Of a stretch of DNA of 41,734 bases, positions 23,250 to 31,503 are shown one piece after another (within the stretch, counting starts at the first letter, position 1; every line of letters starts with the position of its first letter). Source of the DNA: Thiohalobacter sp. (GTDB lineage: Bacteria; Pseudomonadota; Gammaproteobacteria; DSM-19610). Below the pieces are notes generated by a model. That model ran no database searches and was not told where the DNA came from. It saw nothing but the letters and a program-made list of their open reading frames with translations. The position numbers were made by a program, and so were the translations under genes. Where the stretch lies: positions 1 through 41,734 of the forward strand of contig JALSRZ010000130.1 in assembly GCA_026984515.1 (NCBI GenBank). The letters are read 5' to 3'.

Positions 23250-25157
23250 TTAATCGTATGGCGGCAGCGTATCCAGGGCTTTCATAAGCGGGCGAAGATG
23301 TGCCTGGTAATGCTTCCAGCGACTTACGGATTTCGTATAGATAGGCTGACGAACCTGGCCATAGCTTGGTGTATTGACATCCCGCTTTGTCGCATAGAAC
23401 TCAAGACAGCGATCATCCCAGTCCAGTCCACAAAATTCCACCAGTGAACGGGTAACCTGCTCAGGTTCCGCAACAAGCTGTTCATATCGTATGTTCAGGA
23501 TCGGGATGCTCAGCACCCTGTTCCAGTATTCCATCAGCTTGCGGTAGAGGCCATAGTACTGCCCGAGACGGGCCAGATCGCACGCGTACGCGTGTTGTGG
23601 CGTGAACAACTGGAAATAGATCGAGGTGCAGGTATCGAGTGGCTCACGTGCGATGTGAACGATATGCGCATTCGGAAACAGCAGCGAAATCAGGCCAAGG
23701 TGCATAAAATTATGAGGGCATTTGTCCACTACCCGGCTTGCTGTATCCGACAGCAACTGCAACTGGCGCAGGTGACGGACAGCATGCCGCTCTAGCACTT
23801 GCCCGGTCAAACCGGCAAGCCCGTCCGGGTATGACGACTGGTAGCGCGCACCGGGAAACAATAACCTGGCAATCTCTTCCACGGCCGTGAGTTCACCTGC
23901 CCCGTAAACCCGTGGATGACTGGCCAGGATCTGCTCCACAAGCGTCGTTCCGGAGCGTGGCATGCCTACCACGAATACCGGTTTCTCCGAGCAGTTACCT
24001 GCTCTCGCCAGCGCATGCCAGAATGCCCGGTCACAGGTCTCCATACGCCGGACAACCCGCTCTGCCTGTCTTTCAATGGTATCTACACCTTTTACCTGCC
24101 CTACAGCGTGGCAGGTGAGTTCATTCGCTTTCCTGTAGTGTTCGAATGACCGGTCATAGTCTCCTGCTCTATCCAGTAACTTGCCCAGCTTGTAGTGGAT
24201 TTCGATACGGGTCTGCTGACCAGTCGTGTTGCTGGACAGCGCCTGCTCCAGCAAATGTATTGCCTCGTCGTCGTTATCCCGCTGCATCGACAGCTCTGCA
24301 AATGGCAACACAATACCCTCATGGGTAGACCCGGATGCGATAAAGGGTTCCAGAAGGCCAAGTGCATCGTCCAGCTGGCCACGTCTTTCCAGCACATGAG
24401 CCTGCGCACCGATGGCATATTCATCGTTGGGCCGGATACGGTCAGCCTTTCTGTAACATTCAAGCGCATCGTCATAGCGCCCCATCCGGGTAAAGATGTT
24501 ACCAAGCGTATAATTTGCTCCGTAGGAATCAGGATCTGATTGTATCGCCTGTTCCAGCACCCGGAGCGCTTCTCCATCCCTGCCCTGGAAAGCCAGCGCC
24601 TGCCCCAGGTGTATCAGTATTTCAGTATTGCCTGGCTCGATGGCAAGCGCTTCCTTCAACCACTTTTCTGCCGCACCGGATTGGCCAATATTGTTGTACA
24701 GCAGGCCAAGTCCCGCCATTGCCGGGACGAAACCCTTCTCCAACGACAGAGCTTTCAAATAACCGTTCTCCGCCTCACGATTCTCTCCCTGCCTGGCCAG
24801 TGCATTGGCCAGGAACAAGTGCGCATTGGCAAACCCCGGACGCAAGCTAATCGCCTGCCTGAATTCTGTTATCGCCTCACTCAACCTGTCCTGCCGCTCA
24901 AGTACCGAACCCAGCACATGATGTGCCAGGGCATGGTTCCGGTCGATTTTAAGTGCATTCAAACAACTGCATTCAGCATCCTCGAGATTGTCCCGTCTTA
25001 GTTGGGCAACGGCATACATTACCCGGGCATCAGTATTCCGTTTATCCGATCTGCAGATTTTCCTGTAGAGCTCGGCTGCCTCGGGCAACCTGCCCTCAGC
25101 CAGCAAGGCATCGGCACGTTTCCTGGACGAACGTGTTAATACGTTTTTACTGGACAT
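23250..25157 (-). CDS. TPR-sulfotransferase fusion (TPST-like)
   Basis: This 635-aa protein has TPR units over about residues 10-340 (AHHVLGSVLERQDRLSEAI, GANYTLGNIFTRMGRYDDA) and a sulfotransferase domain over about 385-635. PVFVVGMPRSGTTLVEQIL is the phosphosulfate loop, AHIVHIAREPLDTCTSIYF the 3'-phosphate motif, and CGLDWDDRCLEFYATKRDV with SYGQVRQPIYTKSVSRWKHY the C-terminal signature common to the four copies in this window. No export signal is visible, so it probably acts in the cytosol where PAPS is available. It is divergent from a close paralogue at 25340 across a 182-bp AT-rich gap. Confidence 0.9.
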   Translation of the reverse strand: MSSKNVLTRSSRKRADALLAEGRLPEAAELYRKICRSDKRNTDARVMYAVAQLRRDNLEDAECSCLNALKIDRNHALAHHVLGSVLERQDRLSEAITEFRQAISLRPGFANAHLFLANALARQGENREAENGYLKALSLEKGFVPAMAGLGLLYNNIGQSGAAEKWLKEALAIEPGNTEILIHLGQALAFQGRDGEALRVLEQAIQSDPDSYGANYTLGNIFTRMGRYDDALECYRKADRIRPNDEYAIGAQAHVLERRGQLDDALGLLEPFIASGSTHEGIVLPFAELSMQRDNDDEAIHLLEQALSSNTTGQQTRIEIHYKLGKLLDRAGDYDRSFEHYRKANELTCHAVGQVKGVDTIERQAERVVRRMETCDRAFWHALARAGNCSEKPVFVVGMPRSGTTLVEQILASHPRVYGAGELTAVEEIARLLFPGARYQSSYPDGLAGLTGQVLERHAVRHLRQLQLLSDTASRVVDKCPHNFMHLGLISLLFPNAHIVHIAREPLDTCTSIYFQLFTPQHAYACDLARLGQYYGLYRKLMEYWNRVLSIPILNIRYEQLVAEPEQVTRSLVEFCGLDWDDRCLEFYATKRDVNTPSYGQVRQPIYTKSVSRWKHYQAHLRPLMKALDTLPPYD

Positions 25158-25242
25158 AACTAAAAAATATAATACTGTTATCTGCTATGGTGTTTTACAC
25201 ACGCAATTGTAGCCATCATATCCACCGCTTTTACAGCAAAAC

Positions 25243-25271
25243 TTTTCATTGCAAGACCAATAGCTTATCAT
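25243..25271 (+). promoter_or_regulatory. Candidate sigma-70-type promoter for the TPR-sulfotransferase at 25340
   Basis: TTTTCA at 25243-25248 and TATCAT at 25266-25271 are spaced 17 bp (4/6 and 5/6 matches to consensus). They lie in the AT-rich divergent gap 25158-25339 and would give a leader of about 60 nt. I found no equally good pair for the opposite gene. This is a sequence match only. Confidence 0.35.
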
Positions 25272-25339
25272 GTTATACCATATTGTTTTAATTATGTTTT
25301 TTAGATTTTCGCCCCCCCTTTACCCGCACATCTTCCATT

Positions 25340-27247
25340 ATGGCTGAAATCGATGCTCACAAGCTGGCTGCGAAACTGAAATCACTTATGAACGGAGGCA
25401 GATTTCCCTCAGCCGTGCGGGGCGAAGCCAACCAGCTGTATGAACAGCTGCGTATATCAAAACGCAACAATACTGACCTTGTACTGGCGCTGGCCGTCCT
25501 TTACCGGAAGTCCAGGCTCTTCATGGAAGCCGATGCTGTATGCAACCAGGTCCTCGAACTCCAACCGCACAATGCGCTGGCACACCATATCAGCGGATCA
25601 ATACAACAATGTCTTGGCAACCATAGCGCAGCAATCATCCGCTACAGGACTGCGATCAGCCTGGATGCCACGCTGGCCGAGACACGCTATTTCCTCGGTA
25701 ATATCCTGCAGATGAATGGCCGGTCACAGGAAGCGGTCGAAAACTACCGAAAAGCTGTCATTTTACAGCCCGACTACCTGGAGGCGCTAAGCAATCTTGG
25801 AGCAGTTCTGATGGCCCTGCACCGGTTTGAGGAAGCCAGGAAGGTACTGGAGACTGCCAACAGCTTCCATCCGGACTGCCCACAGGTGCTGTGCAACCTG
25901 GGAGATCTGGCACTGAGGGATGGGGATTACGAAAAGGCACGGAGCTACGCGGCTTCTGTTCTCGGAAAAAACCCGCAATTCTTTGATGCACACCATCTTT
26001 CAGGAAAAGTCTGCCGCCAGCAGGAAGACTATGAAAAAACACTAAAACACTTTTCCCGCGCACTGGAAATTCGACCGAACGACGAAAACCTCATTGGCAG
26101 CATTGCCGAGATACTGGAGAAACGCAGCGAGTTTTCCGCAGCACGGCAACTGCTGCAGCCGCTGCTTCAAAGAGGTACTCACAACCCGCTGGTGCTAAAA
26201 GCCTGGTCCGCCCTGTCGCGGAGCCTCGGCAAAGAGCAGGAAGCGGTGCACCTGCTGGAAAGCGCTGTTGCCCGCGATGGCCTGCACATCCACGAGTCTG
26301 CCAGCTTGCACTCGGAGCTTGGCAAGCAATATGATCATCTGGGTGATTACGGGCGCGCATTCGAACATTACCGGCAAGCCAACCTGCTGGAGCGCGAACT
26401 GAAGACACAGGGCCGAATGAAATCGGGCACCGCATTTACAACGATCGCAGAAATCAACAAGTGGTTTGAACAGTTTGATGCCGCATTCTGGAAAACTCTG
26501 CCGTGCGCCGGGTCAAACAGCAAGCGCCCGGTATTCGTGGTCGGAATGCCGCGCTCCGGCACCACACTTGCCGAACAGATACTAGCAAGCCACCCTGACG
26601 TATACGGCGCAGGAGAATTACAGGACATTCCGGACCTGGCAGCACATCTTGGGGAGCATGGGACCGGGGTTGGCCGAATCCGGTACCTCGCCAGCCTGAA
26701 TCGACAGAATATAACTGCGGCGGCGGAAAATTACCTGGGAACACTGCTGAAAAGGTCCCCCGATGCATTGCGAGTGGTTGACAAGATGCCTACTAACTTC
26801 GCTTATATCGGGCTCATCTCTCTGCTCTTCCCGAATGCATATATCATCCATATGCAACGCGACCCGAGGGACACCTGCCTGTCGATGTACTTCCAGCGTT
26901 TTGGCGCATCGATGCTCTTTACTACTGACCTGCAGGAGCTGGCTGCATACTATTCCGCGTATACTAGGATGATGGAGTACTGGAAAAGCGTACTGGATAC
27001 AAAAATCCTGGATATCCAGTACGAGGAACTGGTCAGCGACCAGGAGCATGTAATTCGCCGCATGATAAAATATTGCGAGCTGGACTGGAATGAAAGATGC
27101 CTGAACTTTCATACCAGCAGCAGGGATATACATACTCCGAGCTACGACCAGGTGCGCAAACCCATGTACCGCAAGTCGGCAGGCCGATGGAAACACTATG
27201 AAAAACAATTAGCACCGCTAATAAAAGCTTTGAATTTAACTCCCTAA
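25340..27247 (+). CDS. TPR-sulfotransferase fusion (TPST-like)
   Basis: The 635-aa product matches the length of its divergent neighbour. TPR units span about residues 30-340 (AHHISGSIQQCLGNHSAAI, ALSNLGAVLMALHRFEEAR). The sulfotransferase domain spans about 390-635 with PVFVVGMPRSGTTLAEQIL, AYIIHMQRDPRDTCLSMYF and the shared C-terminal block CELDWNERCLNFH, SYDQVRKPMY, RWKHYEKQL. Equal length and aligned motifs indicate duplication with the copy at 23250. It ends 2 bp from the convergent single-domain sulfotransferase at 27250. Confidence 0.9.
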   Translation: MAEIDAHKLAAKLKSLMNGGRFPSAVRGEANQLYEQLRISKRNNTDLVLALAVLYRKSRLFMEADAVCNQVLELQPHNALAHHISGSIQQCLGNHSAAIIRYRTAISLDATLAETRYFLGNILQMNGRSQEAVENYRKAVILQPDYLEALSNLGAVLMALHRFEEARKVLETANSFHPDCPQVLCNLGDLALRDGDYEKARSYAASVLGKNPQFFDAHHLSGKVCRQQEDYEKTLKHFSRALEIRPNDENLIGSIAEILEKRSEFSAARQLLQPLLQRGTHNPLVLKAWSALSRSLGKEQEAVHLLESAVARDGLHIHESASLHSELGKQYDHLGDYGRAFEHYRQANLLERELKTQGRMKSGTAFTTIAEINKWFEQFDAAFWKTLPCAGSNSKRPVFVVGMPRSGTTLAEQILASHPDVYGAGELQDIPDLAAHLGEHGTGVGRIRYLASLNRQNITAAAENYLGTLLKRSPDALRVVDKMPTNFAYIGLISLLFPNAYIIHMQRDPRDTCLSMYFQRFGASMLFTTDLQELAAYYSAYTRMMEYWKSVLDTKILDIQYEELVSDQEHVIRRMIKYCELDWNERCLNFHTSSRDIHTPSYDQVRKPMYRKSAGRWKHYEKQLAPLIKALNLTP

Positions 27248-27249
27248 AG

Positions 27250-28113
27250 TCACTCTCTACATTGCAGACCAGCGTCAACCGGACAAGCTCCAACGCTTCC
27301 ATCCAACTTGTAGCCGTACTGGTTCATCAGGGCTTCCAGCCCACTGATTGCCGACATCTGTGGCTGAGGCTCATTCATCGAATGCGGCTTTCTGACCATC
27401 TCGCGAATCTTTCCTTTCAGTTCAGCAGTCATATCCAGGCCAAGCCAGTTGAAACAGGCCCGCAACTGTTCTACCGGGCTATTTACAATATCTTCATAAC
27501 GCATACTATGGATGGGAACAGCGGCCTCATTCCTGGCCTGCTGCACCCACTTCTCACGACCTAACCACTGCGTGAAAATATCTTCAGCCGTTCCTTTCCA
27601 GGAATCAGGAACTGTCCCCCAGTCCTGCACAGCAGTTTTCATACTTCTGTATACCGCACAGGGATTTCTGATGACATGTAGAAAATGCGCATCGGGAAAA
27701 AGCTCCAGTATAAATTGCCTCAATTCCGGGTCAGCATATTGCGCAGGTTTTTTATCCCCAACCCATGCAAGCCCGCTTTTCCCCGGGCGCCGCTGCTGCA
27801 CATCTGATCCATTTTTCATCAGATGATCCTGGATACGAAAAAACGCTTTGACAAGGTCACTCTTTTCATGGTTGGTCGTTAGCATTGACTGATATACAGC
27901 TGCTGCAGATTTCAGTGTAGCCCGCATACCCAGGTCACCGTCATCAGGATAAGGTGCGAATTGTTCTGGCAAGCCCATGCGCGACTGAAAGAGCGTCCAG
28001 ATAACATCGGATTCGTGTGTTATAAAAATGCGCGGGTGGGCATTCAACAGGCGAACAAGCATAGACGTTCCCGAGCGCTTATTCCCCATTATAAATAGTG
28101 TCCTGGCGTGCAT
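27250..28113 (-). CDS. Sulfotransferase family protein (single domain)
   Basis: The 287-aa protein starts almost at once with LFIMGNKRSGTSMLVRLLNA, the phosphosulfate loop, followed by THESDVIWTLF. AHFLHVIRNPCAVYRSMKTA is the 3'-phosphate motif, and SMRYEDIVNSPVEQLRACF the later conserved region. I prefer the ATG at 28113 because AAGG on the minus strand (28119-28122) lies 5 nt upstream; a GTG at 28119 would add two residues. Having no TPR array, it is distinct from the fusion enzymes around it. It converges on the TPR-sulfotransferase at 25340 with a 2-bp gap, and an upstream methyltransferase lies on the same strand. The acceptor is unknown. Confidence 0.85.
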   Translation of the reverse strand: MHARTLFIMGNKRSGTSMLVRLLNAHPRIFITHESDVIWTLFQSRMGLPEQFAPYPDDGDLGMRATLKSAAAVYQSMLTTNHEKSDLVKAFFRIQDHLMKNGSDVQQRRPGKSGLAWVGDKKPAQYADPELRQFILELFPDAHFLHVIRNPCAVYRSMKTAVQDWGTVPDSWKGTAEDIFTQWLGREKWVQQARNEAAVPIHSMRYEDIVNSPVEQLRACFNWLGLDMTAELKGKIREMVRKPHSMNEPQPQMSAISGLEALMNQYGYKLDGSVGACPVDAGLQCRE

Positions 28114-28199
28114 ATTCACCTTGTTCCCCGGTCAACACCAAGCCACGGACAGCACGCAATCAATATTTCGCATCCTGGCAGATCCTTCGTCTTCAACTG

Positions 28200-28796
28200 T
28201 CAATCCTGGGGGATAGTTCCCATCGATTCCCCCTCATAACCCGGCACTGTCCGTTTGGATACATCGACGGCAGACAACGCGTTAAACCAGAGTGGCGGGA
28301 TAACCGGTTGCGCACCGGAACCCTTATTTGCCTTACACAGAGCCCAGGTCCAGACCACACCATTTTCATTTACATTGGTATCGAAACTGGCGAAATCAAA
28401 GTCGCAGTGAATCAGGTCAGGATAGAGATCCGCATAGTACTTTTTTGAATAGTAAAATAACGAATTTCTGTTCCAGAAAGACACGTGCGTGGGATCCTGG
28501 AAAGCGCCACGTCCGTCTGTAGAAGGAACCCACAGCTCCAGCAATCCACCGTGCCCGAGTACGCGCCATGCTTCATTCATCGTATTGATTGGATCGTGCA
28601 GGTGCTCAAAAATATCAAATGCGCGGATATAGTGTACGCTATTGTCTTCCCATGGCCACTCCTCCTCCAGGTTCGCAACAACATTCACCCCCGGCATCGA
28701 CTGTATATCCACGTTAATCCAGTCATCCAGCGCGTTTTTGTTGCACCCTAAATTCAGCTTCACCCATTCGGATGGCAGCTTCCTGATTATGGTCAT
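28200..28796 (-). CDS. Class I SAM-dependent methyltransferase
   Basis: This 198-aa protein has a Rossmann-type methyltransferase core: motif I VKLNLGCNKNALDDWINVD at about residues 12-30, VVANLEEEWPWEDNSVHYI, the acidic AFDIFEHLHDPINTMNEAW, and HGGLLELWVPSTDGRGAF. The pattern matches the small methyltransferases common in glycan-biosynthesis loci (Methyltransf_11-like). Start choice is between the ATG at 28796 and a TTG at 28811. It lies between two single-domain sulfotransferases on the same strand, with gaps of about 80 bp each, so co-transcription is possible. The substrate, sugar or protein, is unknown. Confidence 0.8.
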   Translation of the reverse strand: MTIIRKLPSEWVKLNLGCNKNALDDWINVDIQSMPGVNVVANLEEEWPWEDNSVHYIRAFDIFEHLHDPINTMNEAWRVLGHGGLLELWVPSTDGRGAFQDPTHVSFWNRNSLFYYSKKYYADLYPDLIHCDFDFASFDTNVNENGVVWTWALCKANKGSGAQPVIPPLWFNALSAVDVSKRTVPGYEGESMGTIPQD

Positions 28797-28877
28797 AAGT
28801 TCGGTACTCAACCTGTTCTATAAGTATATAACACCCCAAACACAATCTGTGTTCGGAAATAAAACACATTATAACAT

Positions 28878-29756
28878 TTACAATGTTTGTCCATATTTAG
28901 GAAATTTTTTATAGAAATCCTCTACCAGCATTGCCACGTATCCCGAGCCTTTTTCGGGGTCCAGCACAGGGGCCACGGGAAGCTCCCAGTCATCCGGATA
29001 CCCGTACTTCTCCATGTACGGCCTGAAATAGGGCCGGAAATATTCCACGTCCTCTTCAAGGAACCAGTTCCTCCAGTCACCCGACTTCCTTGTCCTGGCA
29101 ACGAATTTGAAGTGATCCGGGACATCAGACCGGTCCCTTAGACGGAAACCGAGATATTCTTCCAGGGAAGCCAACTTCCTGTAAATATAATCTTCGTACC
29201 TGAATGTATAAAATGATGGATTCCTGTCCAGGTATTCAACGCTAAAGTTGCGCCACCGCATAAACAATTCCACGAAATCCGATGAATTCAGCTGCCCCAT
29301 CAGGCTTAATATACGTCGCACGGACACGTCACCGGGCCTGTCCTCCTTTTCCCTGATAAGGTCTACCAACTTAGTGGCATGCACCCTCAGGACAAGCCTC
29401 CTTGAATTGACAATCATGTACAACATATAGCTAACCAGATTATCCCTGGGATCCCTGACCAGAAATATCTTTTTTTCATACCCCGAAAAACTGTCATAGT
29501 CCGGTCTCGGCACCCGGATAATGTTGGACTTTTCCGGATCGTGGTCGACACAGACCAGCTTGACAACAAGATTCTTCCCGTCGTTTATCGCGCGCTGAAT
29601 TTTTTCATTGCCGGAAATATACCGGTTATCGATCGGCTCAAAAATGCTCACCACATTGGGTGACAGAGCCTTGACCAGGTCACTATACAACCCCGTTGTT
29701 GCGGACTTAGGGAGCCCCAATACTAGATATCTGTCTGGTTTCTTCATAATCGACAT
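28878..29756 (-). CDS. Sulfotransferase family protein (single domain)
   Basis: The 292-aa product begins with RYLVLGLPKSATTGLYSDL (about residues 8-26), a variant phosphosulfate loop in which the usual Gly-Thr is Ala-Thr. IFLVRDPRDNLVSYMLYMI is the 3'-phosphate motif (about 96-114), and FYTFRYEDYI a typical second-half block. It resembles sulfotransferases found in exopolysaccharide and surface-glycan loci, but the acceptor cannot be named. The ATG at 29756 is used; an internal ATG three codons later is possible. It lies 37 bp downstream of the TPR-sulfotransferase at 29794-31479 on the same strand, so they are likely co-transcribed. Confidence 0.82.
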   Translation of the reverse strand: MSIMKKPDRYLVLGLPKSATTGLYSDLVKALSPNVVSIFEPIDNRYISGNEKIQRAINDGKNLVVKLVCVDHDPEKSNIIRVPRPDYDSFSGYEKKIFLVRDPRDNLVSYMLYMIVNSRRLVLRVHATKLVDLIREKEDRPGDVSVRRILSLMGQLNSSDFVELFMRWRNFSVEYLDRNPSFYTFRYEDYIYRKLASLEEYLGFRLRDRSDVPDHFKFVARTRKSGDWRNWFLEEDVEYFRPYFRPYMEKYGYPDDWELPVAPVLDPEKGSGYVAMLVEDFYKKFPKYGQTL

Positions 29757-29793
29757 AAAAACAATTCATACCTTATAGCTGCAATAACCACCA

Positions 29794-31479
29794 TTAACCG
29801 AAAACTTCCTGGCCATCGATAGCCTCTATCAACGGACCGATATGCGCAGCGTAGTTTTCCCGGCGATTCAGGGATGTTGTATATATCCTGTGCCGAACTT
29901 GCACAAAACTGGCGGTATTTACGTCACGGCGTGTCTTGTGCGGGCACAAGCACCGTTCATCCCACTCAAGACCACAATAGTCAACCAGCATTCTGCTGGT
30001 CTCCTCCGGGTTATTCACCAGGTCCTCATAGCGCACTTCGTAAAATGGAATTTCCAGTGCGTATTTCCAGTGATGCATTACCTTCCGGTATTGACGATAG
30101 TAAGCGCCCAGGCTGGAAAGGTCGCAGGTGTATTCGTGCCCGTCACGGAAGTCTGCAAAGTAGCACGAAATGCAGGTATCCAGTGGATTTCTCGTGCAAT
30201 GTATGATTTTCGCTGCCGGAAAGATCAACCTTATCAGCCCGAGATTCCAGAAATTCTCCGGCATTTTGTCAGTCATCATCCTGTATCCGCTGGCGGGCAG
30301 TGACAGCCAGTCAGCCAGATAATCGTCGCGTATCTGCTGCATGACAGAACCGGTGGCTTGCTGAAGGCAGGCTGGATACCCACCGCCCGGGCCGGAGATA
30401 CCAAAATATTTTTCCCTGGCATGATTGATATGCCCCAGTTCACCGGCACCGTACACTGCAGGATGACTTGCCAATATCTGCTCGGTAAGTGAAGTACCGG
30501 ATCTTGGCATTCCTACAATAAAGACAGGCTCTATGGCATCAGTCTTTACTCTTGCAGACGGCAATCGCGCATTAAATTCACCAGACCACGCTCTAACAAG
30601 GTTATCTGCCTGACTATCCAGCCGGGGAGCATGTACTTCGAGCCGCTTCAATCTGTTTGCCTCTGCCACCGCCTTGAAAGCCCGGTCATACTGCTTCATC
30701 CGATCATACAATTTGGCCAACGCAAAGATAAGACGGCGGTGCCTGACCCTTGGTTTCGTTGAGCGACGCAATATCTCCTCAATAATCACAGCGGCTTCCT
30801 CACACTGCCCTGTGAACTGGCAGAGGTCCGAAAAAAGAAAAGCTATCGCGTTTGGTGTGGTTCCGCCCCTTATAAAGGGGGCAACCAACTCGTGGGCGCC
30901 TTCCACATCACCCGCCTTCATGCGCAGATCTGCGAGCCCGGCAGCCGCATGAATAACTTTCGGGTTTTTTTCCAGAACGCGCTCATAGCAACATCTGGCT
31001 TCGTCCAGCTTTCCCAGCACCGTTTTCACCCGGGCCATTCTGTTCAAAGCATCTATACTACCGGGATCTTCTTCCAACACCTTGCCTGCATACTCAGCTG
31101 CTTTTTCGTAGCTGCCAAGCTGTTCATAAACAGCACTCAATGCCAGGTTGGCGCCAGGAAAGAATTCATCAATGGACAGGCATTTCAGCAAATTAACGGC
31201 AGCCTTGTCGAACTGTTGCAATTCTATCCGGGCAAGCGCCTGGTGGTAACAGGCTGACGCTGACTGACTATTTAACTGGATAGATTTTTCATAATATCGG
31301 ATGGCTGCGCCCGGACGCTCGAGACTGGACTCGATACGACCGAGCAGGTACCACATCTCAGCATCATTTGCTTCCAGCCCAATTGCCTGCAACAGCACTT
31401 CTTTTGCCTGTTCGAGCCGGTTGTTGCCAAGATGAATCCTGGCACATTGCTTCAGATCATGCGCGCTTTGTCTATCCAT
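29794..31479 (-). CDS. TPR-sulfotransferase fusion (TPST-like), shorter and more diverged copy
   Basis: This 561-aa protein has fewer TPR units (about residues 5-270, for example MWYLLGRIESSLERPGAAI) and a sulfotransferase domain over about 315-561. It shows PVFIVGMPRSGTSLTEQIL, KIIHCTRNPLDTCISCYF and CGLEWDERCLCPHKTRRDV. The C-terminal signature has drifted: SFVQVRHRIYTTSLNRRENY replaces the S-Y-x-Q-V-R-x-P-x-Y ... R-W-x-x-Y seen in the other three. The PAPS-contacting blocks are intact, so activity is still likely. It starts 25 bp after the HMW1C-like gene on the same strand, which suggests one transcript running from about 34022 to 28878. Confidence 0.88.
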   Translation of the reverse strand: MDRQSAHDLKQCARIHLGNNRLEQAKEVLLQAIGLEANDAEMWYLLGRIESSLERPGAAIRYYEKSIQLNSQSASACYHQALARIELQQFDKAAVNLLKCLSIDEFFPGANLALSAVYEQLGSYEKAAEYAGKVLEEDPGSIDALNRMARVKTVLGKLDEARCCYERVLEKNPKVIHAAAGLADLRMKAGDVEGAHELVAPFIRGGTTPNAIAFLFSDLCQFTGQCEEAAVIIEEILRRSTKPRVRHRRLIFALAKLYDRMKQYDRAFKAVAEANRLKRLEVHAPRLDSQADNLVRAWSGEFNARLPSARVKTDAIEPVFIVGMPRSGTSLTEQILASHPAVYGAGELGHINHAREKYFGISGPGGGYPACLQQATGSVMQQIRDDYLADWLSLPASGYRMMTDKMPENFWNLGLIRLIFPAAKIIHCTRNPLDTCISCYFADFRDGHEYTCDLSSLGAYYRQYRKVMHHWKYALEIPFYEVRYEDLVNNPEETSRMLVDYCGLEWDERCLCPHKTRRDVNTASFVQVRHRIYTTSLNRRENYAAHIGPLIEAIDGQEVFG

Positions 31480-31503
31480 ACCGGAATGCTGCCATATTTC
31501 TGT

